This document shows, one piece after another, positions 53,297-60,645 of a stretch of 64,000 nt of DNA (positions are counted from its first letter, which is position 1; every line of letters starts with the position of its first letter). The stretch is from Nonlabens sp. Ci31 (GTDB lineage: Bacteria > Bacteroidota > Bacteroidia > Flavobacteriales > Flavobacteriaceae). A program made the position numbers and the translations under genes. Below the pieces are notes generated by a model. That model saw only the letters and a list, made by a program, of their open reading frames with translations. It was not told the DNA's origin and searched no databases. The stretch spans positions 1,488,001-1,552,000 of the forward strand of contig NZ_CP043633.1 in NCBI RefSeq assembly GCF_012974865.1, in the 5' to 3' direction.

Positions 53297-56002
53297 TTAA
53301 AATCTATACTTCACTTTCATTAATAAATATCTAGGCAACAATCTATAAGAAACTGTTGAGGAAGAAACATCGTTGATAGAACTGGTTCTAAATTGCTCTG
53401 TATTGGTTAAATTTCTTGCCATTAGTGAAAACGAAAACGGACTGTCCTTTACATTATATCGTATGTCCAGATCTAGAAAATAATAGGTGTTATCTCCGTC
53501 ATTGATATTACCGAAGAAGTAACGCTCAGACTTAATTTGCATATCAAATTGCTCACTAAAAACAAAAGAAAGATCTAGAAACGAGGTGTTATCCACAAAA
53601 CTATTCTCGATTCCAGAAGAGGCCACTTCATTCCAACGCCATTCTGTTCCTATGTGGTAATTAAAAACCCCATCAAATGCAGATCGCATTTCAAGACCTA
53701 GATTGTAATTGGCACTTTCTACTTCTCGCAGATTAGAATTATTAATGATGTTCTTAAAATTACTTTCTGAATAACCCGCTTTCAACTTTAAGTTGGAACT
53801 CAAAACGCCAAAATAATAATCCATATTAGCATTCACACTGAAATTTTCTCGATCTTCAATGACTATTTTATCTGTTTGCGAGAAGTTAGGTTGCAATAAA
53901 GAATTGGTCGAGAAAAAATCATGATCTGTTCTATAACTGGCATTTAAACTGGCAAAAAATTGATCGCTCCAGTTTCCTAATTGGTAATTAAAGTCAATAG
54001 AACTCGCTTCTAATTGATTGAAATCTCCAGCACCTCTATTTAAAGAACGGAAACTCGTGAGCACATATTGATCATATACATCTAGAATACCAGCATTAGT
54101 GGTGTTGTGCGATGCGCCTATTCCTATTCTATTCTTTTTATTTATTTTATAGCTGGCATTTACACTAGGATTCATAAAAAATGGTTGTTGCGACTCAGAG
54201 CTTCCAGACTGTTCTAGAGAATTGAACAATTGATGCGCATCTACCGCGCCAGTTAACTTTAAGTCTTCCCATTTATAAAGATAAGATGCTTTTGCATAGA
54301 GATCGTTGACTCCATATTTGGTATCGTTCTCATAACCTTGTGGTGGTGGTGTGATGTTTCCGCTTTCGCGAAAGCGTAACTCATTTCCTAATCTATCCTC
54401 CCGGTATTCATTACCTAGTTGCAACTCTAACAAGTGACCATTTTCTTTGCGGTCCAGATAATGAGCGTTAAATCCCGCATAGGTCATGCTATTTTCTATA
54501 TTTTGAAAAACCGATTCTGGTTGCGGACTCGTATTGAACAAATCTTGAAAAAAGTACTGGTTCACATCATAATTTTGCGGCGACTTCTCATCTATAAATC
54601 TACCGGTAAGTAATAAAACGCGCTGCTCATCAAAACGGTTTGTGTAGGTCGTGATGTGATCGAGTCGTTGCGTAGCTGTGGTAAGTGATTCTACAGTAGA
54701 AATATCGTTAAATTGCAGGTTAGAACCAGCGTCGTTAGAGCGATCACTATAAGAAGTGACCGATTCTAAACTAGAAGTTTTAGACAAGTCATAATTGAGT
54801 TGAAATTTTCCAAAACCTGTAAAATACCTGTTGCGCAGCAGGTAATCTTCTGTATTAGTAAAATTAGTGCCTTGTGCAAAAAAGCTGCTCGTGCTGTTTC
54901 TAAAAAAGTCCTTTTCATCCCAATTGAAAAAGCCTAAAGTTTTAATTTTCAGTTTCTGGGTAGGATTAAAAATAGCGTTAAGAGAAAGCAACTCTGCATT
55001 ATTAAAATTAGAACGGCTGGCTTTAAAATTATAAAGTCCAGCCTCTAGACTTTGAAGATTACTTACTTGCTCGCCATCGCCCACGCGACCAGGTTCTCCA
55101 TAACGCATGGGACTTATAAGATTACCTATGTCGCCAGTAGCGTCCTGACCGGTAGAGTTTGCATTGCCTAGAAAGTAGTATTTATTCTTTTTACTAAAAC
55201 TCATGAGATTAAAACGGCCTTCATAAAAAGTACCACCTTCTAGATCGTGACCCAACTCCACATTACCGAACCATTGCCGTTTGGCATCTTCATCTAGGGT
55301 AAGGTTAAGCGCCACTTTATCGCTTTCTTCTACTCCTTTGAGCAGTTTATTATTAGAATAATGTTGTAGAATTTCAATTTTATTCAATGGTTTTGCTGGC
55401 ATATTTTTAGTAAGGATTTTATAGCCTTTTTCAAAAAAGTCATCGCCTTCTATCATCACTTTTTCTACTTCTTGGTTTCCTATTTTAATAGTTCCATCAC
55501 TTTCTACGGTAAGTCCAGGTATTTTTTTAAGCAAGTCTTCTACCACTTCTTCATTGCCTTGCATAAAGGCTTTGGCATCTATAATAATCGTGTCTTTCTT
55601 AATGCGTATAGGAAGATCTGCATTTATAATAATTTCATTAAGCTCTAGTTGTTGCTCTACCATGGAGATATTAACGATTTGAGGGGTTTCTAGATTAATA
55701 ATAGTTACAGGAATAGTTTGCGCCGCGTAGGAAAGAGAAGAAAAAGTAAGTAGGTACTCGCCAGTTTGCTCTGGTTTTAATTTATAAAACCCTAGTTTAT
55801 CTGTTTGAGTAAACGCCACAATACTGCTGTCTTGTACTGTTTTAAGAATTACAGTAGCAAATGCAACTGGTTCTTTTAACTCATTTACCGCATTACCCGA
55901 TATTTGAGCGTTACCTATAAAGCAGGTAAAAAATAGAAAAAGACCGGTAAGGGTCTTTTTCTTTAGGTTTAATAAATTTTGGAATTTACTTTTTTTCTTC
56001 AT
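53297..56002 (-). CDS. Outer-membrane beta-barrel receptor (CarboxypepD_reg/TonB-linked), GLPGLI module
   Basis: A 901-residue outer-membrane protein. I use the ATG at 56002 ('MKKKSKFQNLLNLKKKTL'), which leads into the signal 'LFLFFTCFIGNAQ'; an upstream ATG at 56038 would add 12 residues. Residues ~30-115 form a CarboxypepD_reg domain ('ISGNAVNELKEPVAFATVIL'), ~125-230 a plug-like region ('EEVVEDLLKKIPGLTVESDG', 'QEVEKVMIEGDDFFEKGYKI'), and the rest a barrel ending 'LLMKVKYRF', like the outer-membrane beta-barrel family next to TonB-dependent receptors. It overlaps the end of the GLPGLI gene by 17 nt, so the two are cotranslated. A perfect palindrome (54361-54376) encodes 'LRFRESG' in the barrel. 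Ligand unknown. Confidence 0.85.
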   Translation of the reverse strand: MKKKSKFQNLLNLKKKTLTGLFLFFTCFIGNAQISGNAVNELKEPVAFATVILKTVQDSSIVAFTQTDKLGFYKLKPEQTGEYLLTFSSLSYAAQTIPVTIINLETPQIVNISMVEQQLELNEIIINADLPIRIKKDTIIIDAKAFMQGNEEVVEDLLKKIPGLTVESDGTIKIGNQEVEKVMIEGDDFFEKGYKILTKNMPAKPLNKIEILQHYSNNKLLKGVEESDKVALNLTLDEDAKRQWFGNVELGHDLEGGTFYEGRFNLMSFSKKNKYYFLGNANSTGQDATGDIGNLISPMRYGEPGRVGDGEQVSNLQSLEAGLYNFKASRSNFNNAELLSLNAIFNPTQKLKIKTLGFFNWDEKDFFRNSTSSFFAQGTNFTNTEDYLLRNRYFTGFGKFQLNYDLSKTSSLESVTSYSDRSNDAGSNLQFNDISTVESLTTATQRLDHITTYTNRFDEQRVLLLTGRFIDEKSPQNYDVNQYFFQDLFNTSPQPESVFQNIENSMTYAGFNAHYLDRKENGHLLELQLGNEYREDRLGNELRFRESGNITPPPQGYENDTKYGVNDLYAKASYLYKWEDLKLTGAVDAHQLFNSLEQSGSSESQQPFFMNPSVNASYKINKKNRIGIGASHNTTNAGILDVYDQYVLTSFRSLNRGAGDFNQLEASSIDFNYQLGNWSDQFFASLNASYRTDHDFFSTNSLLQPNFSQTDKIVIEDRENFSVNANMDYYFGVLSSNLKLKAGYSESNFKNIINNSNLREVESANYNLGLEMRSAFDGVFNYHIGTEWRWNEVASSGIENSFVDNTSFLDLSFVFSEQFDMQIKSERYFFGNINDGDNTYYFLDLDIRYNVKDSPFSFSLMARNLTNTEQFRTSSINDVSSSTVSYRLLPRYLLMKVKYRF
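54361..54376. repeat. 16-bp palindromic repeat, perfect copy in receptor gene
   Basis: CGCTTTCGCGAAAGCG; on the coding strand it reads Arg-Phe-Arg-Glu-Ser, the same reading as in aspartokinase and dnaE. It probably falls in a surface loop ('NELRFRESGNITPPPQG'). Confidence 0.95.
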
Positions 56003-56771
56003 CTTCGGTTTCCCATTCATAGATTCTTTCTGCACCAAGTCTCTCTAAGGTTACTTTAGTTTGACGAATACCTCTTCCCATTTTTGCAACAGTCCTTTTA
56101 CTGCGATCATTTCTCTCGTTTGTTTCATTGGTTAAGACTTCTCTTAAAGTAATTTCTTTACCATCAAAACTACTTATACTAGGAACCACTATAGAGTTAT
56201 CATATCTTAAAGATGTAAGATTCCAATATAAAGTGCTACCATTATAAGTAGACTCCATATTAATAATAAGACCTGGTAAACCTTTAAATTTAAATGGTCC
56301 AAAAGGAACAGCTATTTTTGGGGCATACCACGCAGTAAATTTTCTACCTCTGAATTGGACTTCAGCCTTTTTACAATTATATTTATCTATTAACTTTTCT
56401 TCATTGAGTAATTTCCAATTTAATTCAGGCATACTATCATGAACAATTAGTTCATTGTCGAGATTTTTTAAATAAGTGAAGTTTTCATCTTTAGAATTGG
56501 ATAGAAAAATAAAATTAGAAAAAATATGGTTGCTAAAATCTTCTACAAAAATATTATCCCCTTCTATCCTAATTTTAGGATTTGATTTTTCTTTATTTAA
56601 ATCTGGTTTACTGATTACCTGATAAAAAGCTATTTTCTCATCAGCTGTTAATGTTTCAATTCTACTCCCGCTAATATCTGTATAATTATATTTTGCGATT
56701 AAAACATTTTTCTGACCAAAGCTAAAACAGCTAAAACAGAGAAAAATTAAATAAATAATTTTTTTTACCAT
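55986..56771 (-). CDS. GLPGLI-family exported protein, copy 1
   Basis: A 261-residue exported protein (signal 'MVKKIIYLIFLCFSCFSFGQ'). The family signature is 'PFGPFKFKGLPGLIINMEST', preceded by 'CKKAEVQFRGRKFTAWYAPK'. GLPGLI proteins are restricted to Bacteroidota and of unknown function, usually encoded beside outer-membrane receptors, as here. Its ATG overlaps the stop of the small upstream gene within ATGGTAA, and its 3' end overlaps the receptor gene. The C-terminal tail is basic then acidic ('RNDRSKRTVAKMGRG', 'EWETEDEEKK'). Confidence 0.88.
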   Translation of the reverse strand: MVKKIIYLIFLCFSCFSFGQKNVLIAKYNYTDISGSRIETLTADEKIAFYQVISKPDLNKEKSNPKIRIEGDNIFVEDFSNHIFSNFIFLSNSKDENFTYLKNLDNELIVHDSMPELNWKLLNEEKLIDKYNCKKAEVQFRGRKFTAWYAPKIAVPFGPFKFKGLPGLIINMESTYNGSTLYWNLTSLRYDNSIVVPSISSFDGKEITLREVLTNETNERNDRSKRTVAKMGRGIRQTKVTLERLGAERIYEWETEDEEKK

Positions 56772-57031
56772 TTCAAAATACCTAATCTTAGTGCTGTCAA
56801 ATGGTAATTAATAACTCCCTCGCAATCTGCTCTACCGATAGTTTCCACCGAAAAACTTTGAACTACGGTAACTGGTTGACCAAAAGAATTAGTTGTAGTT
56901 CCTATAATGTCGTAGTAACAGTCGAAAAATACTTCTTTATCAGATTCCTGTAAATTTTCAATTTCAATCTTAGCAAACCCACTACTCAACATAAATACTC
57001 CAGCAAGAGCTGCAAAAACTATTTTTCTCAT
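56765..57031 (-). CDS. Small exported two-cysteine protein, copy 1
   Basis: An 88-residue protein starting at the ATG at 57031 ('MRKIVFAALAGVFMLSSGFA'), a signal peptide with cleavage near FA. The mature part is ~68 residues, with only two Cys ('FFDCYYDIIG' and 'RADCEGVINY'), probably one disulfide. It ends '...GILKW', with the TGG-TAA end overlapping the GLPGLI start. A longer frame back to 57133 would read through the tandem-repeat leader and is rejected. It is encoded first in the module and matches copy 2 at 58199-58453. Function unknown; secreted or periplasmic. Confidence 0.75.
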   Translation of the reverse strand: MRKIVFAALAGVFMLSSGFAKIEIENLQESDKEVFFDCYYDIIGTTTNSFGQPVTVVQSFSVETIGRADCEGVINYHLTALRLGILKW

Positions 57032-57062
57032 AATAAAATGTTTTAATTGATTAATATGAGTA

Positions 57063-57094
57063 ATAATAAACCAATAAACCAATAAACTAATAAA
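57063..57094. repeat. 8-bp tandem repeat in the leader of copy 1
   Basis: CCAATAAA twice followed by CTAATAAA, plus a partial unit. Lies 32 nt upstream of the start codon, in the same place as the CTAAGAAA repeats in front of copy 2. Confidence 0.75.
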
Positions 57095-57112
57095 TATGCA
57101 AGTTTTTTGTAG

Positions 57113-57187
57113 GTTATTTTTAATACGATGCAATAGTAGTTAACAATGTCAGAGAAAGTTTCCAGCGACCCCTGATAAATTTGGAAC
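57113..57187 (-). promoter_or_regulatory. 75-bp conserved upstream element, copy 1
   Basis: This 75-bp stretch is identical to 58534-58608 except for one base. On the minus strand it includes TACTATTG (57132-57139), one mismatch from the TAnnTTTG box. It overlaps the right part of repeat E2. It probably carries the promoter of the small gene. Confidence 0.65.
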
Positions 57188-57238
57188 TAGCCATATGAAA
57201 AAAAATAAAGATTTGAGAACAAAATTTTCTAGGGTGAC
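57152..57238. repeat. ~86-bp intergenic repeat E2
   Basis: Same element as E1; begins GAGAAA and ends TAGGGTGAC. Lies between the receptor stub of copy 2 and the leader of copy 1. Confidence 0.7.
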
Positions 57239-57257
57239 AAGTGCTAATTAACTATCT

Positions 57258-57407
57258 TTAATAACGAAATGCAACTGGTTCTTTTAATACATTTACCGCT
57301 GTACCAGTTATTTGAGCGTTACCTATAAAGCAGGTAAAAAATAGAAAAAGAACTATTGGGGTCTTTTTATGAAGTTTTTTTCTAATTAAAGTATTCACAC
57401 TTTTCAT
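57258..57407 (-). pseudogene. Truncated receptor stub of module copy 2
   Basis: A 49-codon frame on the minus strand from ATG 57407 to TAA 57258. It reads a signal peptide 'VLFLFFTCFIGNAQITGTAV' then 'NVLKEPVAF', nearly the same as the start of the intact receptor ('GLFLFFTCFIGNAQISGNAV', 'NELKEPVAF'), and then 'RY' and a stop. The remaining ~850 codons (CarboxypepD_reg remainder, plug, barrel) are gone. The ending 'RY-stop' resembles a barrel C-terminus ('KYRF-stop' in the intact gene), so one large internal deletion that joined the two ends is likely. It starts 3 nt after the GLPGLI copy 2 stop. Confidence 0.85.
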
Positions 57408-57410
57408 TAA

Positions 57411-58205
57411 TTAATTCCACTCAAAAGTTTTTTCAATAGCTAGGTTTTTTACTTCTGTTTTTGAGTGTTTCACACCAGCAGGAACTCTTGAAGAAAATCT
57501 TTTGCTTTTAGCTTCTCTAATTCGATTATTCATAATATAAATTTGATAAAGATTTATTGCGGGAGCATCTAAATCTTCTATAGATGGTAACTCTTTATTT
57601 TTATTTACCCAATCAATTTTCTTTGCAGTCCAACTGTGTTTAATATCAGTATCAGTATTTTCTACTTGTAGTACTAGTCCAGGCAAATTATCAAATTTAA
57701 AAGGTCCAAATGATATAGGTATTTCTGGCGTAAAATAGGCTATATAACTCCTACCTCTAAATATTGTTGAAGCTTTAAAGCACAAGAACTCATTGATTTT
57801 CTTAGAAACAGACTTGTCAATAATCCATTTTATTGAAAAAGTGGAATCTTTAACAATATATCTTTCATTATTTAAATTTACGGTATAGTCGTAAATATTG
57901 CTATCTTCTTTTGATTTAAAAATTGAGATAGAACTTGTTTTGATTTCTTGAAGTGGTAATTTCCAATTACCGTCGTCTTCTGTAGGCTCTTTACTTTCAT
58001 CTCTTTTAACATTAAGAGCCGGCCTTATATAAATAGACTTTTTATCATTGGCTAGTAACACCTCTATATTTGAAAAAAAATCATTTGCATAAATGTATTC
58101 CACCTTTAAATTTTTCTCATTTCCTTGTGCGTTAGCTACAAGGAAAGAAAAAATCATGAAGATTAAATTTAAAAAAATGACCCTTTGTGATACTGATTTT
58201 ACCAT
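57411..58205 (-). CDS. GLPGLI-family exported protein, copy 2
   Basis: A 264-residue paralogue of GLPGLI copy 1. Signal 'SQRVIFLNLIFMIFSFLVANA'; signature 'SFGPFKFDNLPGLVLQVENT', preceded by 'CFKASTIFRGRSYIAYFTPE'. It has the same position as copy 1 (7-nt ATGGTAA overlap with the small gene, receptor start close behind) and an intact frame, but clearly diverged sequence. With its receptor reduced to a stub it has no cognate barrel beside it, so it is either on the way out or works with the copy 1 receptor. Confidence 0.87.
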   Translation of the reverse strand: MVKSVSQRVIFLNLIFMIFSFLVANAQGNEKNLKVEYIYANDFFSNIEVLLANDKKSIYIRPALNVKRDESKEPTEDDGNWKLPLQEIKTSSISIFKSKEDSNIYDYTVNLNNERYIVKDSTFSIKWIIDKSVSKKINEFLCFKASTIFRGRSYIAYFTPEIPISFGPFKFDNLPGLVLQVENTDTDIKHSWTAKKIDWVNKNKELPSIEDLDAPAINLYQIYIMNNRIREAKSKRFSSRVPAGVKHSKTEVKNLAIEKTFEWN

Positions 58206-58453
58206 TTACGAACACCCATATTTAATCCAGCGATATGATGTCTTTGTCTTCCCGAACATTGTAATTCATTATCAGCCGTACCAAAAAAATAATGTGTTTC
58301 CTGTTGTGGTTCCATATTAGCACCTATCCAAGTTCTAGTAATTGAATAATTACAATCAACGGTGTATTCCAATTTTTCATTTTGATCAAAAGTAGAAAAC
58401 CCACTACTCAACATAAATACTCCAGCCAGTACTGCAAAAACTAATTTTCTCCT
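58199..58453 (-). pseudogene. Small exported two-cysteine protein, copy 2, start codon lost
   Basis: Homologue of the small protein at 56765. By alignment with copy 1 the first codon would be at 58451-58453, but it reads AGG, not ATG; the following codons still give a signal-like 'RKLVFAVLAGVF'. An in-frame TAG lies two codons upstream. The next ATG (58414) would give a 71-residue protein ('MLSSGFSTFDQNEKLEY') without a full signal peptide. The mature part keeps two Cys ('VDCNYSITRT', 'ELQCSGRQRH') and ends 'GVRKW' with the same ATGGTAA overlap. Probably inactive as an exported protein, unless a rare start codon (ATT is just upstream) is used. Confidence 0.7.
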
Positions 58454-58482
58454 AATAAACTATTTTAAAAGATTAATATGAT

Positions 58483-58515
58483 CTAAAGAAACTAAGAAAC
58501 TAAGAAACTAAGAAA
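58483..58515. repeat. 8-bp tandem repeat in the leader of copy 2
   Basis: CTAAGAAA three times exactly plus one variant unit. Same place relative to the small gene as the CCAATAAA repeats of copy 1, but a different unit. Confidence 0.8.
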
Positions 58516-58533
58516 AATCCTAATTTTCAATGA

Positions 58534-58608
58534 GTTATTTTTAATACGATGCAATAGTAGTTAACAATGTCAGAGAAAGTTTCCAGCGATCCCTGATAAA
58601 TTTGGAAC
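58534..58608 (-). promoter_or_regulatory. 75-bp conserved upstream element, copy 2
   Basis: 74 of 75 bases identical to 57113-57187, far closer than the coding sequences of the two modules. Includes the same TACTATTG (minus strand). Probable promoter region of the copy 2 module. Confidence 0.65.
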
Positions 58609-58658
58609 AAGCAATTTTGTTTAATTATAGAATTTGCAGCCAAATTTTATGGGTTGAC
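58573..58658. repeat. ~86-bp intergenic repeat E3
   Basis: Same element as E1 and E2: GAGAAAGTTTCC..., ATAAATTTGGAA, then ATTTGCAGCCAAATTTTATG and GGTTGAC. E1 and E3 match over their whole length with scattered differences. Confidence 0.7.
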
Positions 58659-58669
58659 CTTTTGACCTT

Positions 58670-58730
58670 TTGAACTTGAACCTGAAATTGAACTTGAAAT
58701 TGAACTCGAACTTGAATTAGAACTTGAAAT
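58670..58730 (+). repeat. TTGAAC hexamer tract (right, degenerate)
   Basis: About ten TTGAAC/TTGAAA-type units with variants. Counterpart of the short tract at 53069-53092, in the same orientation and order relative to an ~86-bp repeat. Confidence 0.7.
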
Positions 58731-58830
58731 CAAAAACGAGGACTAAGTTGTCACACGTAGCCTGTCAGAGTGAGAGATAGGAGAGGTCACAAAGCTGGAG
58801 CGTGAGAATAAAAGGAACCTAACAATCCCT

Positions 58831-58916
58831 GAGAAAAGACAAACAGATCCCAGACCAATTTGGGAAAAGCACTTGCTTCAAGTAAAACTTAATCTCGACA
58901 AATTTTATGGGAAGAA
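58831..58916. repeat. ~86-bp intergenic repeat E4 (most diverged)
   Basis: GAGAAAA..., GATCCCAGACCAATTTGGGAA, then CGACAAATTTTATGGGAAGA. Same length as E1-E3 but with more changes. Confidence 0.55.
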
Positions 58917-59063
58917 AAGTAGTGACTTGACAATCATTTTTTAATAAATGGTCTTTATTACGTATAAGTCGCAAACTCTAATTGTAAACCACGATTTGAA
59001 ATTTATACTCTTCTACGACACAACAATCCCTTAATAAAAATTTAATAGGTTTTCTAATTCATT

Positions 59064-59071
59064 TATATTTG
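59064..59071 (+). promoter_or_regulatory. -7 promoter box of pyrH
   Basis: TATATTTG, exact consensus, 19 nt before the ATG at 59091. Confidence 0.7.
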
Positions 59072-59090
59072 CAGGACACACCACAGCCTT

Positions 59091-59798
59091 ATGAAATACA
59101 ACCGCGTCTTATTAAAACTTTCTGGAGAAGCCTTAATGGGCGAGAGACAGTATGGTATCGATCCAAAACGCCTGGCAGAGTATGCCGAGGAGATTAAAGA
59201 AGTGACTGATCTAGGAATTGAAGTTGCCGTAGTAATAGGTGGTGGAAATATCTTTAGAGGAGTTGCTGGGGCAAGTAATGGAATGGATCGCGTACAAGGG
59301 GATCACATGGGAATGCTGGCAACGGTCATTAATGGCCTGGCATTACAAAGTGCTTTAGAAGATGCTGGTGTGCCTACTAGGCTGCAAAGCGCCATTAGAA
59401 TTGATGAAGTGGCAGAGCCATTTATACGTCGTAAAGCGATGCGACATCTGGAAAAAGGACGCGTAGTCATCTTCGGAGGTGGAACTGGTAACCCTTATTT
59501 TACCACAGATAGTGCCGCAGTGCTTAGAGCCATAGAAATTGAAGCAGATGTCATTCTTAAAGGAACCAGAGTAGATGGAATTTATACTGCAGATCCTGAA
59601 AAGGACGCCACAGCAACTAAATTTGACTTTATAACCTTTGATGATGTCTTGCGTAAAGGTCTTAAAGTAATGGATACGACTGCTTTTACCTTAAGTCAGG
59701 AAAATGAATTACCTATCATCGTTTTTGACATGAATACCCACGGAAATTTACTCAAGCTGTTGAACGGTGAAAACATAGGAACTAAAGTACAATTATAA
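59091..59798 (+). CDS. pyrH: UMP kinase
   Basis: A 235-residue uridylate kinase of the amino-acid-kinase fold, converting UMP to UDP with ATP. Motifs: '[20 protein letters not shown]' at the start, '[12 protein letters not shown]', '[20 protein letters not shown]' and '[17 protein letters not shown]'. Length and start are typical. pyrH followed by frr (gap 43 nt to the frr ATG) is a widely conserved pair; tsf and rpsB, often upstream of it in bacteria, are not present here. Confidence 0.97.
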   Translation: MKYNRVLLKLSGEALMGERQYGIDPKRLAEYAEEIKEVTDLGIEVAVVIGGGNIFRGVAGASNGMDRVQGDHMGMLATVINGLALQSALEDAGVPTRLQSAIRIDEVAEPFIRRKAMRHLEKGRVVIFGGGTGNPYFTTDSAAVLRAIEIEADVILKGTRVDGIYTADPEKDATATKFDFITFDDVLRKGLKVMDTTAFTLSQENELPIIVFDMNTHGNLLKLLNGENIGTKVQL

Positions 59799-59807
59799 AA
59801 ACGGCAA

Positions 59808-59815
59808 TATATTTG
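59808..59815 (+). promoter_or_regulatory. -7 promoter box of frr
   Basis: TATATTTG in the pyrH-frr gap, 26 nt before the frr ATG, so frr may have its own transcript as well as read-through from pyrH. Confidence 0.55.
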
Positions 59816-59841
59816 CCTTGCACCTTATAAATAAAGTAGTG

Positions 59842-60396
59842 ATGACAGAAGAAATCGATTTCATACTCGATAGCACCAAAGAAAACATGGATAACGCTAT
59901 CACACATTTAGAAAAACAATTATTGAGTATACGCGCTGGTAAAGCCATGCCTGCTATGTTAAGTACCGTTATGGTAGATTATTACGGCAGCCAGACACCG
60001 CTAACTCAAGTAGCTAACATTTCTACTCCAGACGCGCGTACCTTAAGCATACAACCTTGGGAAAAAGGAATGATTACCGAAATAGAAAAAGGTATTATGT
60101 ACGCAAACCTAGGTTTGAACCCCATGAATAATGGAGAAAGCATCATTATAAATGTTCCCGCTCTTACAGAAGAACGACGTAAAGATCTTACCAAACAAGC
60201 AAAAGCAGAAGGTGAAGAAGCAAAGATAGGGGTGCGTAACGACCGTAAGGGGGCGATGAACGAACTTAAGAAACTCGATATCTCTGAAGATTTACTTAAA
60301 AATGCAGAAGCTGATGTGCAAGATCTAACCAACAAGTACATTACAAAAATAGAAGAGCATCTGGTAGTGAAAGAAAAAGAAATCATGACGGTTTAA
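59842..60396 (+). CDS. frr: Ribosome recycling factor
   Basis: A 184-residue factor that, with EF-G, splits ribosomes after termination. The start is the ATG at 59842 ('MTEEIDFILDSTKENMDNAI'); an in-frame TTG at 59818 would add eight residues that the family lacks. Conserved segments: 'HLEKQLLSIRAGKAMPAMLS', 'VDYYGSQTPLTQVANIS', 'DARTLSIQPWEKGMITEIEK', 'LTEERRKDLTKQAK' and 'VRNDRKGAMNELKKL'. Standard length. Confidence 0.97.
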   Translation: MTEEIDFILDSTKENMDNAITHLEKQLLSIRAGKAMPAMLSTVMVDYYGSQTPLTQVANISTPDARTLSIQPWEKGMITEIEKGIMYANLGLNPMNNGESIIINVPALTEERRKDLTKQAKAEGEEAKIGVRNDRKGAMNELKKLDISEDLLKNAEADVQDLTNKYITKIEEHLVVKEKEIMTV

Positions 60397-60645
60397 TAGG
60401 TCATATCTTATTCTTCTATAAAAAAAGGCTTTCTAAAAAGCAACAAAAATACTTGAGTGTCATTTGGAGTCGGTCAAAAATTCGTGGTACATCTATTATA
60501 ATACCATCATTAACAAGTTCCTTTTGCTATTTAAATAATATACTTTTTAGAACGCTTTTTTTATGCTCTTCATATGCACTTAAACACAATAACTTAATGC
60601 TTAAGCTTGTTCTACTTTTAATATTTCTAAGCCAGTCTTAATTTT

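Larger units (their letters stand above)
58609..59063. other. Repeat-rich intergenic region upstream of pyrH
   Basis: No gene seen. It holds the end of E3, a degenerate TTGAAC tract (58670-58730), a GAGAGATAGGAGAGG stretch (58771-58785) and repeat E4 (58831-58916). It ends at the pyrH promoter box. Confidence 0.6.

Noticed and set aside
57032..57133. Longer start for the small exported protein, copy 1
   Set aside because: Reads through the tandem-repeat leader and would bury the signal peptide; no equivalent frame in copy 2.
60453..60641. 62-codon frame before the DUF5686 gene
   Set aside because: Low-complexity AT-rich translation without recognisable features or promoter.
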